DNA from: Opitutus sp. GAS368
Lineage (GTDB): Bacteria; Verrucomicrobiota; Verrucomicrobiia; Opitutales; Opitutaceae
NCBI GenBank assembly: GCA_945869845.1
Contig: CAMBRG010000003.1
Span: forward strand, 1 to 64,000
DNA length: 64,000 nucleotides
Direction: 5' to 3'
The position numbers were made by a program, and so were the translations under genes. Shown piece after piece: positions 52,777-61,273 of the stretch. The notes beneath the pieces are model-generated. The model searched no databases. It was not told where the DNA came from and worked only from the letters and a program-made list of their open reading frames with translations. Positions within the stretch are counted from its first letter, which is position 1; each line of letters begins with the position of its first letter.

Positions 52777-55731
52777 ATGCACTTCAACGCACTCACCTGT
52801 ACGCTCGCTCACTCAACCGCGCGACGGCTCCTCGCCGTCTTCGCCACCGCCCTCTGCGCGACGCTCACGTCGGCTCAGCTCCCCCCCGGCCTCGTCCGCC
52901 GCCGGCCCCGCCGCTGCGGTCAAAGGCGATTCCACCACCGTCCTCTCTTCCTTCGAAGTCCGCTCCGAGCAAGACGTTGGCTACCAGGCCGCCAACACCA
53001 CCTCCGGCAGCCGCCTCAACTCGGCCCTCAAAGACACCGCCGCTTCCATCTCCGTCTTCACGCCCGAGTTTATCTCCGACATCGCGGCGAACAACCTCTC
53101 CGAGATGCTCGCCTACGCGACCAACGTCGAGGCCGAGTTTGAGGATTCCAACGCCGGCTTCAATTCTCCCACCACGCGTAAATCCGACGGCACCACCGGC
53201 GATTTTCGCATCCGCGGCATCGCTGCGGGCTACGCCATCGACCTCGTCGAAACCGCCGCCCCGCAGGACAACGATAACATTGAGCGCGTCGAAGTCTCCA
53301 GTGGCCCCAACTCCGTCCTCTTCGGCCTCAGCAGCGCTGGCGGCCTCGTCACCCTCGCCACCAAACGCGCCACTCTCCTGCGCGATCGCTCCGTCGCCAA
53401 AGCCCAGTTCGGCTCGTGGTCCCAGCAGCGCTACGAACTCGATCTCAATCGCGTCCTGATCCCCCAAAAGCTCGGCCTCCGCCTCATGGGCCTCAGCGGC
53501 GACCGCGAGGGCTGGCGCCACTGGGATTTCGAAGACACCCGCCGCTGGACGGGTGCCGTCACGTATCGGCCCTTCAAAGACACCGTGGTCCGCGGCTCCT
53601 TTGAGCGCGGTACGCTCAAGCGCCACGCCGCCTGGCCTTGGAACGCCGGTGACCAAATCACCCTCTGGCGCGCCCAAGGTGCCGTGGTGAAGGACGGCTT
53701 CGTCACCGCCACCGACACCCCGCGCGGCCTCGCCACCTTCGGCGCCAACAACCGTTTCGCGTTCTACGAAAACGACGGCACCTTCTTCAATCTCCGCAAC
53801 GAGCTCCAGAGTATCGGCTTCGCCGCCGGCCCCGGCCCGACCCTCCTCCAGCCCGCGGATATGCCCTACGACTACACGTTCAACGGCCCCGGCTCCCACT
53901 TCCTCCAGCACTACGCCAATCACCAAATCACCGTCGAGCAGCGCGTCTCCAAAGACGTCTCCATCGAGTTCGCCTACCTCCACAACGACTCCGATGCCTT
54001 CGCCACCGGCTGGAACACCCAGAGCAACGACATCGCCCTCCGCGCCGATCCCAATCTCACGCTCCCCGATCCCCGCAGCGCCACCGGCGATACCGTCCCC
54101 AATCCCCGCGCCGGCCAGTATTACATGGAGGGCGCGTGGAAACCCGAGAGCACCCAGTTCAAAAACGATGTGCTCCGCCTGACTGCCGCCTACGAACTCA
54201 ACCTCGGCAAATGGGGCTTCCACCGCCTCGCCGGCCTCGGCGAGACCGGCAAGGTCAACCGCACGAAACACGACGGTTCCGAAATCCTCGTCGATGAAAA
54301 CAACGTGCCGCTCGCCAACGCCACCCCCGAAAATGGCGCGAACAATCTCTGGCGCCGCCACTACGTCACCCTCGGCGACTACACGACCTACTACCAAGGC
54401 AACCCCGCGCTCCCCTTCGCCCCGCGCCCCGTCGCCGTCACCACCGGAACTACCACCACCGTGAAAAACGCCAACGTCCGCACCGTCACCGGCAGCGCCG
54501 GCGGGACCGGCAACAGTATCAAGCTTACCGACACGCTCATGTTCGCCATGCAGAATTCTTGGTGGAATAAAAACTCGTCACCACCTTCGGCTACCGCGTG
54601 GACGACATCGTCTTCAAGGACGGCCTCACCCAGCGCCTCACCGCCACCGACCCGCGCGTCCTCACCCGCGAGCGCGTCTCCGGCGAGTGGGAGGTCGTCG
54701 CCGGCCAATACAACCGCTACCGCTACCAGCCCACCACGCGCACCACCGGCGCCGTCTTTCACCTCAACGATCGCTTCTCCGTTTTCTATAACCAGTCCAC
54801 GAACGTCGGCGCCCCCCGCTTCGACCGCACCATCCTCCCCAATCTCCTCCCGCCCCCCACCGACGGCAAGGGCCGGGACTACGGCGTGATGATCGACCTC
54901 ACCAAGGACGGCCGCTTCTTCATGCGCGCAAATTATTACGAGACCGAATTCCTCCGCGACACCCCCGCCATCCCCGGCTCGCCCAACTACTTCGTCTCCT
55001 CGACCACCGCCGTCCTCGACCACCTCCAGACCCAAGGCCGCATTACCCAAAGCGAGCGTGACGCCCGCGCCGTCTCTTTCACCGCCTTCATGATCGACGT
55101 CGCCTCGCGAGGCGCGGAACTCGAATTCGTCGCCAACCCCGTCCGCCAATGGACCACCCGCCTCACCTATTCCTACTCCGACCGCGGCCGGGAAAATTAC
55201 TTCAACGAACGCGAACCCTACCTCACCGACTTCACGACCTTCGTCCGCTCGAAGGACAACGGCGCCGTCATCGCCGCCACCGCCCGCACCATCACGCAGG
55301 AACTCGCCTTCCTCGAAGACGCGATTCAGGACAACGCCGACAACCAGGAGCAGTCCTTCGGCACCCGCCCGCACAAATTCAATATCACCTCCCGCTACTC
55401 CCTGACTGAGGGGCGGCTCAAAGGCGGCTTCTTCGGCGGCGCGTATCGCTTCTCCGCCAAGAGCTACATGCAAGTCGACCTCCGCTCCACCTCCGCGAAC
55501 TTCGGGAAAAAATACTACGGCGATCCTCTCAAAGCCGCCGACTTCTTCGTCGGCTACGCCGCGCGCCTCCCTTGGTTGAAATCGAAGCTTACCCTCCAGC
55601 TCAACGTGAAGAACGCCTTCAACGAGTCGCTCGTCGGCCGCGGCCGCTTCAACTCCGACTTCACCGGCCTCCGCCGTGTCTACCTGCAAGAGCCGCGAAG
55701 CTGGCGCTTCACGACGACCCTCGAGTTCTAA
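52777..55731 (+). pseudogene. TonB-dependent receptor with two homopolymer frameshifts
   Basis: Three frame segments make one receptor. ATG 52777 encodes the signal region MHFNALTCTLAHSTARRLLA. At a run of seven C (about 52880) the reading moves +1 into the plug (VLSSFEVRSEQDVGYQAANT, IERVEVSSGPNSVLFGLSSA). At a run of five A (about 54572) it returns, so NSWWNKK continues as LVTTFGYRVDDIVFKDG and on to the barrel end WRFTTTLEF. Removing one C and adding one A would give an intact receptor of about 980 residues with no carboxypeptidase-like domain. It may be a sequencing artefact, a pseudogene or a phase-variable gene. Confidence 0.8.
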
Positions 55732-56328
55732 TTCCCGTCGCCCGTTGAGGCCGGAAAAAGACCGGAAACAGGAGGCCGGAAAAAGGGGGCAAACTTTGCG
55801 CTTTGTTATCCGGTCGAGGTGGGCCTGAAACGGCGCTGGGTTCGCCCGGCAGGCGCTCGCCGACTGGCTCAGGCGAAACTGACTGCCCATGCTTAGCGCC
55901 TGGGCGAGCCAGGGATTCGAGGCGGTGGTCGCCCGCTTCATCGTCGCCGCCGACCTCCCACGGCTCGCCCCTCGGCTCAGACCCTTCGGCTCGGCTCCTT
56001 CCGGCCCCTCGGCGCGGCCCGGCGGCTGATACCAACGCCTGATTATATTTAGACCTCAGGCGGTCGGCCGCCTGCTTGCAGTCGCTCGGAGCGTCCGCAA
56101 GCGGGCGGCCTACGAAAATCCAGAAATCATCAGCCGCCGGTATAACCCGGATCTGCCTGCAGGGAATGGAAGGTTTGCTACCGAATTTGACCGGCTCCGC
56201 CATAACACTCTTGCGTGGTTTCGAGGTCACTCTGCGAGGACGGCCGGAAAGAGCGACCCGACACGCTTCGTCTCACTGAGTGTTTCCCGGGAGCGGATCT
56301 GGCCGCGGGATGGCCGGTGGGGTTTGCT
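55732..56328. other. Intergenic region with a palindromic element
   Basis: No gene supported. It contains GGCCGG-AAAAAG-type short direct repeats near 55750-55790 and a large imperfect hairpin at 56066-56110 whose arms are GGCCGCCTGCTTGC and GCAAGCGGGCGGCC, with an inner CGCT/AGCG pair. The hairpin looks like a REP/palindromic repeat unit. Confidence 0.5.
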
Positions 56329-56423
56329 ACGCCTCGCTTTTGAGCACGTAAACGGCGCCTTTTTCAGAGCCGATGGCGAGGAGGCGATCGTCGGGGAACC
56401 AGACGAGTTTCTTCACGGCGGCG
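56329..56423 (-). pseudogene. Duplicated 3' end of the WD40 gene
   Basis: 95 bp matching 57073-57167 with a few substitutions and no gaps. It encodes KLVWFPDDRLLAIGSEKGAV and YVLKSEA, the last blade of the WD40 protein. It flanks the DUF433/DUF5615 pair on the side away from the intact gene. Confidence 0.85.
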
Positions 56424-56463
56424 ATGACAAGGAGTTGGAACTTTTTCGTCCAGCCCGGTGGGG

Positions 56464-56793
56464 TTACCGGATTTCCACGATGCGTGCGCCGGATTCCAAC
56501 GCGGTGACGGCGGCTCCGAGTTGCGTGCGAACTTTTTCGAGCAGCACCGGTTTCCGACAATTGCCGATCTTGACCCAAAGCAGTCGGCCGGTGTTTCCCG
56601 GCACCAGTGCTAGGTAATAAAAATCCTCGTCTTTACTCACGACTACCAGGTCGTGGGCGGCGGCGTGACGCCAGATCGTGCGATCATCGGTCTCCCTCAT
56701 CCCGATCTCCCTGACATGCTGCGCGGTGTGGCCGGCCGTTTCCAGAAACCGGGCCAAAGCGGGCGGCAGATGGTGATCAATGAGGAATCTCAC
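56464..56793 (-). CDS. DUF5615 PIN-like toxin
   Basis: A 109-residue predicted RNase toxin with the family motifs MRFLIDHHLPPALARFLETA, GHTAQHVREIG and the acidic VVVSKDEDFYYLALV. The start overlaps the DUF433 stop by 4 nt (translation coupling). It is a diverged relative of the toxin at 8276-8599. It lies between two copies of the WD40 gene's 3' end, which suggests the module was inserted there or was caught in a duplication. Confidence 0.85.
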   Translation of the reverse strand: MRFLIDHHLPPALARFLETAGHTAQHVREIGMRETDDRTIWRHAAAHDLVVVSKDEDFYYLALVPGNTGRLLWVKIGNCRKPVLLEKVRTQLGAAVTALESGARIVEIR

Positions 56794-57020
56794 GCCGACT
56801 GAAGCACGACGTGATCGGTCTGGTGTGCGGCGTAGGCGATCGCGGCGAGGATATCGTCGCGCTCAAGATCGGGGTAGTCCTCCAGAATCTCCTCGTAGGA
56901 TGCATCTGCGCTGAGGAGTTGCAGAATGTCGGTCACGCGCATCCGCATCCCGCGAATGCAGGGCCGGCCGCCGCACTTGCCGGGCTCGACGGTGATGCGC
57001 TTGAGCAATTCTGAGTTCAT
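56790..57020 (-). CDS. DUF433 antitoxin
   Basis: A 76-residue DUF433 protein, start ATG 57020, with ITVEPGKCGGRPCIRGMRMR then VTDILQLLSADASYEEILED, the typical family pattern (GGxPxIxGxRxxV and the helical region after it). It is the probable antitoxin and autoregulator for the downstream DUF5615 toxin. Confidence 0.88.
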   Translation of the reverse strand: MNSELLKRITVEPGKCGGRPCIRGMRMRVTDILQLLSADASYEEILEDYPDLERDDILAAIAYAAHQTDHVVLQSA

Positions 57021-57070
57021 TCCGTGAAGCTGCTCGGAATAAGAGTTCAGACAAGTCCCGTTTCAGAGAC

Positions 57071-58159
57071 TCACGCCTCGCTTTTGAGCACGTAAACGGC
57101 GCCTTTTTCGGAGCCGATGGCGAGGAGGCGGTCGTCGGGGGACCAGACGAGTTTCGTCGCGGCGGCGGGCATTTTCACGGTGGCGCGGAGGGGTTTGGCG
57201 CGTTCGGGGCTCCAGAGTTGCACGACGCCGTCGAGGCTCGCGGTCGCGAGGAGGCTGTGCGCGTTTTGAAAAGCGACGGCGCACACCGGCGCTTCGTGCG
57301 GGAGCATGGCGGGTTCTCGGCCTTCGGGGCCTTCGCCGGCGCAGTCCCAGATGCAGGCGTCGCGGCCGCCGCCGGTCGCGAGCCAGCGCGAGGTGTGGTC
57401 GTAGGAGAGGTGTTTCACTTTCGACTCGTAGCCGCTCATGTGGAGTTCGACATCGGTTTCCGGAATCCAGAGGTGGACGCTCGGGTCTTGGTTGCCGGAG
57501 ACGAGCCAGCGGTTGTCGGGCGACCAGACGAGGGCGTGGATGCCGTTGGCGTAGGGAAATTCTTTTTGGAGGACAAAATCATCGGCGTCCCAAAGTTGCA
57601 CGCCGCCGAAATGCGAAGCAGCGACGCAGCCGCCGGCGGGCTGGCCGGCGAGGGCGGAGATGGATTTGGCGGCTGGCGGAAAGGCGTGAGCCACGGAGCC
57701 GTCGGTCCGGAGGGCGACGAGTTTGCGGCCGGCGGAGGCGAAAAGAAGCTGAGGGCTGAGAGCTGAGAGCTGAGAGCCGGGTTCCGAACGGGGGGCGGGG
57801 GCAGGCACCCAAGCGAGGTGTTCGACCCAGGTGGGGCCGAGGGGGGCGGTCGCGGTGTGTTGGCCGGCGGTGGCGTCCCAGAATTTCACGGCGCCGTCTT
57901 GGCCGCCGGTGGCTAGGTAAAGTTGGGAGTTGAGGGGTGAGAGTTGAGAGCCGGAGGTTGAGGCGGAAGGCTGCCATGCAAGGCAGTTGGTGCCGTTGGC
58001 GTGGCCGGGGAGCTCGTGGAGTTTCTTTCCGTCGGCTGAGGCGAAGAGCGAAACGGGGCCAGCGGAACTGGCGGCCGCGAGTTGGGTGCCGTCGGGCGAC
58101 CAAGCGAGGTCGATGGCGTAGTCGTCGAGTTGGGTGGCCCAGTGTTTGGTCAGTTGCAT
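57071..58159 (-). CDS. WD40 repeat protein
   Basis: A 362-residue beta-propeller protein. Repeated blades include IDLAWSPDGTQLAAASSAGP, NGTNCLAWQPS, LYLATGGQDGAVKFWDATAG, IHALVWSPDNRWLVSGNQDP, SVHLWIPETD and KLVWSPDDRLLAIGSEKGAV; about seven blades are likely. There is no signal peptide from ATG 58159, so it is probably cytoplasmic and scaffolding. I start there because upstream residues to 58390 are arginine-rich and non-WD40. Many Verrucomicrobia place such proteins with metal-transport GTPases; no such gene is here. The last 95 bp are duplicated beyond the adjacent toxin-antitoxin pair. Confidence 0.85.
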   Translation of the reverse strand: MQLTKHWATQLDDYAIDLAWSPDGTQLAAASSAGPVSLFASADGKKLHELPGHANGTNCLAWQPSASTSGSQLSPLNSQLYLATGGQDGAVKFWDATAGQHTATAPLGPTWVEHLAWVPAPAPRSEPGSQLSALSPQLLFASAGRKLVALRTDGSVAHAFPPAAKSISALAGQPAGGCVAASHFGGVQLWDADDFVLQKEFPYANGIHALVWSPDNRWLVSGNQDPSVHLWIPETDVELHMSGYESKVKHLSYDHTSRWLATGGGRDACIWDCAGEGPEGREPAMLPHEAPVCAVAFQNAHSLLATASLDGVVQLWSPERAKPLRATVKMPAAATKLVWSPDDRLLAIGSEKGAVYVLKSEA

Positions 58160-58215
58160 GGCAGGAGTAGCGGGTAGTGAGAACCGAGTAGCGGGTAGCA
58201 CAAGCCCAAGCGGGC

Positions 58216-58290
58216 CGACGTGTAGACCTACCTCGAGCAGACGAAAATGTTCACCGTCGACGTGGTCACCACGCCTCCCGTCGCGGATCA
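58216..58290 (+). pseudogene. Inverted internal fragment of a ThuA-like gene
   Basis: The plus strand encodes TYLEQTKMFTVDVVTTPPVA, the segment that normally joins the two halves of the minus-strand ThuA-like fragment next door. It has stops on both sides and no start. Confidence 0.5.
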
Positions 58291-58548
58291 CTCGGCGCCC
58301 TTGTAGACGACCACGACGGGGGCGTAATCGGAAAACTTCGGCGCGAAGTTGGCCATGTCGACGCCGGCGAGGGGCGAGCCGCGGGTCCAATCATAATACG
58401 GGTTCGATTGGCCGGTCAGGAGCATGATCTCGTGCATGGGGGCGGCGAAGGAGGCAGGCGTGAATCCGGCGAACACCGAGAAAGTGGCAACGGCGCAAAA
58501 GCGATGGAACGCATAAGCGGGTAAGATTATTTCGGTAGCATGCATCAC
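58288..58548 (-). pseudogene. N-terminal fragment of a ThuA-domain protein
   Basis: An 86-residue ORF with a signal-like segment (CAVATFSVFAGFTPASFAAP), then MHEIMLLTGQSNPYYDWTRG and DMANFAPKFSDYAPVVVVYK, the start of a ThuA-like domain. The ~25 residues expected between these two segments are missing here and appear inverted on the other strand (58216-58290). The ORF stops where the inverted piece begins. The gene is broken. Confidence 0.6.
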
Positions 58549-58640
58549 AGGCGTTGCATTGGGTTAATAATTTCTAACCGTGGGGACCGTCCTCGGTGGC
58601 GAGCGTCTGGCTCTCCGATCCCCTCAAATCCCCCAAAGCT

Positions 58641-60074
58641 ATGAAAGAATCATCCTCCAATCATATGAATCGCCGCGACTTCATCGCGTTCTCCGCCGTG
58701 GCCGCGTCGATGCTCGGCTTCGCCGGCTGTGCGACGCTCGCGAAGAACCCGCGCAAGCCGCGGCCGATCGCGGCCGGAGCCAAAATCCGCGTCGCGCAGA
58801 TCGGTTGCGGCGGCAAGGGCTTCTCGGACATCATGGCGCATAAAAACGAGGAAGTCGTGGCGCTCTGCGATGTGGATTGGAATTTGGATACCCCCCGGGG
58901 CGGCAGTAACCGCAAGAAGCTGATCGCGGAATTCCCGAACGCGAAACGTTACACCGATTTTCGGAAGATGCTGCTCGAGATGGACGAGCAGATTGACGCG
59001 GTCTGCGTCTCGACGCCGGACCACATGCATTTCCTGCCGGCCTACATGGCGATCATGCTGGGCAAACACGTTTATGTGCAGAAGCCGCTGACGCAGACCG
59101 TCGGCGAAGCGCGGGAGCTGTTGCGGCTGGCGCGTTTGAACGGCGTCTGCACCCAGATGGGCAACCAAGGCCACGCCGGCGAAGGTATTCGCCTCGTGCA
59201 GGAATGGTTTAATGCGGGCGTGCTCGGCGAAGTGCGCGAGGCGCAGATTTGGACTAATCGCTCGGCCGCGATGGGACCCGACGGCAAAGAGCAAGTCGTG
59301 TGGCCGCAGGGCATGCAGGAGTGGCCGAAGGCGGACACGCCGCCAGAAGGTTTTTCGCAGGATCTCTTCCTCGGCCGCGCGCAGGATCGTACTTACAGCA
59401 ACGCGATCCATCCGTTCAAATGGCGCGGATTTATCGACTACGGCTGCGGTGCGCTGGGCGATATGGCCTGTCACATCATGGACGCCTCCTACTGGAATTT
59501 GAAACTTGGCGCACCGACCAGCGTTGAACTCAAAAAGATCGTGGGTAAGAGCCCGATCGCGTTCCCGAAGTCGGCCATCGTCGAGTATCAGTTCCCCGCG
59601 CGGGGCAACCTGCCGCCCGTCAAACTCACGTGGTATGAAGGCGGCGAGAAGCCCGCAAAACCTGCGCAGCTGGAAGAAAGCCGCCAACTCGCCAAAGGCG
59701 GCCAGCTCATCATCGGCAGCAAGGGCACCGTTTACGACGGCAACGACTACTGTAACAGCCCGCGCTTTATCCCGGAGTCCCTGCACAAAGAGCTCACGCC
59801 GTCGTTTCCGGCCAAGACGATTCCGCGGGTGCCAGAGAACAACCCGCACACCGAGTGGACCGCCGCGATCCGGGCCAACAACCCGCTCGCCGCCGGTTCG
59901 AATTTTGAATACTCGGTGCCGTTTACCGAGATGGTTTGTCTTGGCACGATGGCGATTCTCGTGGGCGGCAAGTTCACCTGGGATCCCGTCGCGATGAAGA
60001 CGAACAACCCCGAGGCCGATAAATTGATCTACCCGACCTATCGTAAGGGCTGGACGATCGCCGACATCGCCTGA
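58641..60074 (+). CDS. Tat-exported Gfo/Idh/MocA family oxidoreductase (lipoprotein)
   Basis: A 477-residue NAD(P)-dependent sugar oxidoreductase. The Tat signal NRRDFIAFSAVAASMLGFAG ends in a lipobox (FAGC), so it is probably an exported lipoprotein. The Rossmann domain starts IRVAQIGCGGKGFSDIMAHK. The family EKP-type motif is GKHVYVQKPLTQTVGEAREL, with Val-Gln for Glu. ATG 58641 or 58665 (MNRRDF) both fit; neither has a strong ribosome site. It is followed by an isomerase-like protein with a Tat signal, so the two may process sugars in the periplasm. Substrate not inferable. Confidence 0.88.
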   Translation: MKESSSNHMNRRDFIAFSAVAASMLGFAGCATLAKNPRKPRPIAAGAKIRVAQIGCGGKGFSDIMAHKNEEVVALCDVDWNLDTPRGGSNRKKLIAEFPNAKRYTDFRKMLLEMDEQIDAVCVSTPDHMHFLPAYMAIMLGKHVYVQKPLTQTVGEARELLRLARLNGVCTQMGNQGHAGEGIRLVQEWFNAGVLGEVREAQIWTNRSAAMGPDGKEQVVWPQGMQEWPKADTPPEGFSQDLFLGRAQDRTYSNAIHPFKWRGFIDYGCGALGDMACHIMDASYWNLKLGAPTSVELKKIVGKSPIAFPKSAIVEYQFPARGNLPPVKLTWYEGGEKPAKPAQLEESRQLAKGGQLIIGSKGTVYDGNDYCNSPRFIPESLHKELTPSFPAKTIPRVPENNPHTEWTAAIRANNPLAAGSNFEYSVPFTEMVCLGTMAILVGGKFTWDPVAMKTNNPEADKLIYPTYRKGWTIADIA

Positions 60075-60127
60075 GCGAACTGAGGATTCATCGGGCGATT
60101 CTCGCCTGAAACCGTTTCTGGGTTGCC

Positions 60128-60166
60128 GCGAAGCCGGGGTTTTAAAAGCCTCGGCTTCGCTTTTTT
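60128..60166 (+). terminator. Intrinsic terminator abutting the next start codon
   Basis: Stem GCGAAGCCG/CGGCTTCGC with an internal loop and a six-T tail at 60161-60166, ending immediately before ATG 60167. It terminates the oxidoreductase transcript and leaves no space for a ribosome site. Confidence 0.85.
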
Positions 60167-61153
60167 ATGATCAACCCCATCGCCCCATCCACCCGTCGTT
60201 CCTTTCTTAAATCTGCCGCCGCCCTTGGGGCCCTCGGGGCCCTGAGCCCGTTCGCCCGCGCGGCTGCGACGCCGGCCGCAAAACCCGCCGCCTTCAAAAT
60301 TTCGCTCGCGCAATGGTCGCTCAACAAGCGCTTCCTCAAGCGCGCCGGGGCCGAGCCGCTCGACAATCTAGAGTTCGCGAAGATCGCCCGATCCGTCGGA
60401 ATCGACGGCCTCGAATACGTGAACCAGATGTTCAAGGACAAGGCGACGGACCAGGCCTACCTCGGAGAAATGAAGAGCCGCGCGGCGGGCGAGGGCGTCG
60501 CCAGCCTGCTCATCATGTGTGACGGCGAAGGCAGCCTCGGCGCGCCGAGCGAAGCGGGTCGGCAAAAGACCGTGACGAACCACTTGAAGTGGTTGGATGC
60601 GGCGGCGTTTCTCGGCTGCCACAGTATCCGCGTCAACGCGGCGAGCGACGCCAGCCTCCCGTGGGACGAGCAGGCCAAACTCGCGGCTGCTGGACTTCAT
60701 CAATTGTGCGTCGAAGGCGACAAACGCGGCCTTTGGGTCGTCGTCGAAAATCACGGCGGGCCTTCCTCCAACGGCAAGTGGCTGACGAACGTCATGAAGT
60801 TGGCCGACCACAAACGTGTGGGCATCTTGCCCGACTTTGGGAATTTCTACACCGACCGGGTTAAGTCCGAACTCTACAATCCCTACCAAGGTCTGCGTGA
60901 GTTTATGCCCTGGGTGAAGCAGGCCGTGAGCGCCAAGTCGTGGGACTGGGATACCGGTGCCGGCCGTTTTTATACGGAAGACCGCCGCGAGAAGATCGAG
61001 ATGACCCTCGATTTTGAGCGGATGGTGAAGATCACGGTCGGCGCCGGTTATAGCGGCTACATCGGCATCGAATACGAAGGTCACAAGCACAGCGAAATCG
61101 AAGGCATTAAGCGCACCAAGCAGGCCCTCGAAGAGATCCGCACGCTCCTCTGA
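60167..61153 (+). CDS. Tat-exported sugar phosphate isomerase/epimerase-like protein
   Basis: A 328-residue xylose-isomerase-like TIM barrel. The Tat signal STRRSFLKSAAALGALGALS is followed by FKISLAQWSLNKRFLKRAG, then IDGLEYVNQMFKD, GCHSIRVNAASDA, LWVVVENHGGPSSNGKWLTN, VGILPDFGNF and YIGIEYEGHKHSEIEGI, with the Glu/His/Asp metal ligands of the family. Its frame starts at ATG 60167, directly after a terminator T-run. No alternative start fits the Tat signal. Its nearest neighbour, the Gfo/Idh/MocA protein, also has a Tat signal, and such pairs are common in Verrucomicrobia sugar catabolism. Confidence 0.88.
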   Translation: MINPIAPSTRRSFLKSAAALGALGALSPFARAAATPAAKPAAFKISLAQWSLNKRFLKRAGAEPLDNLEFAKIARSVGIDGLEYVNQMFKDKATDQAYLGEMKSRAAGEGVASLLIMCDGEGSLGAPSEAGRQKTVTNHLKWLDAAAFLGCHSIRVNAASDASLPWDEQAKLAAAGLHQLCVEGDKRGLWVVVENHGGPSSNGKWLTNVMKLADHKRVGILPDFGNFYTDRVKSELYNPYQGLREFMPWVKQAVSAKSWDWDTGAGRFYTEDRREKIEMTLDFERMVKITVGAGYSGYIGIEYEGHKHSEIEGIKRTKQALEEIRTLL

Positions 61154-61273
61154 GCGGCCCTTTTTACCACCGGGCCCGGCCGCGCGGTGGCGGCGGTTGT
61201 CCCGTCGAAAAGCAAAACGTAGTCGGTTGTTTTAGCCCGGTTCCCATCGGGCAACGCTTCACTTGTTAATCCC

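Noticed and set aside
54570-54575. Programmed frameshift in the receptor gene
   Set aside because: There is no slippery heptamer with a downstream structure that I can identify, and a second shift occurs at another homopolymer. Sequencing error or pseudogene is simpler.
55709-56230. 173-residue minus-strand ORF
   Set aside because: The composition is Arg/Pro-rich, it overlaps the receptor 3' end and spans a palindrome. No domain or start signal.
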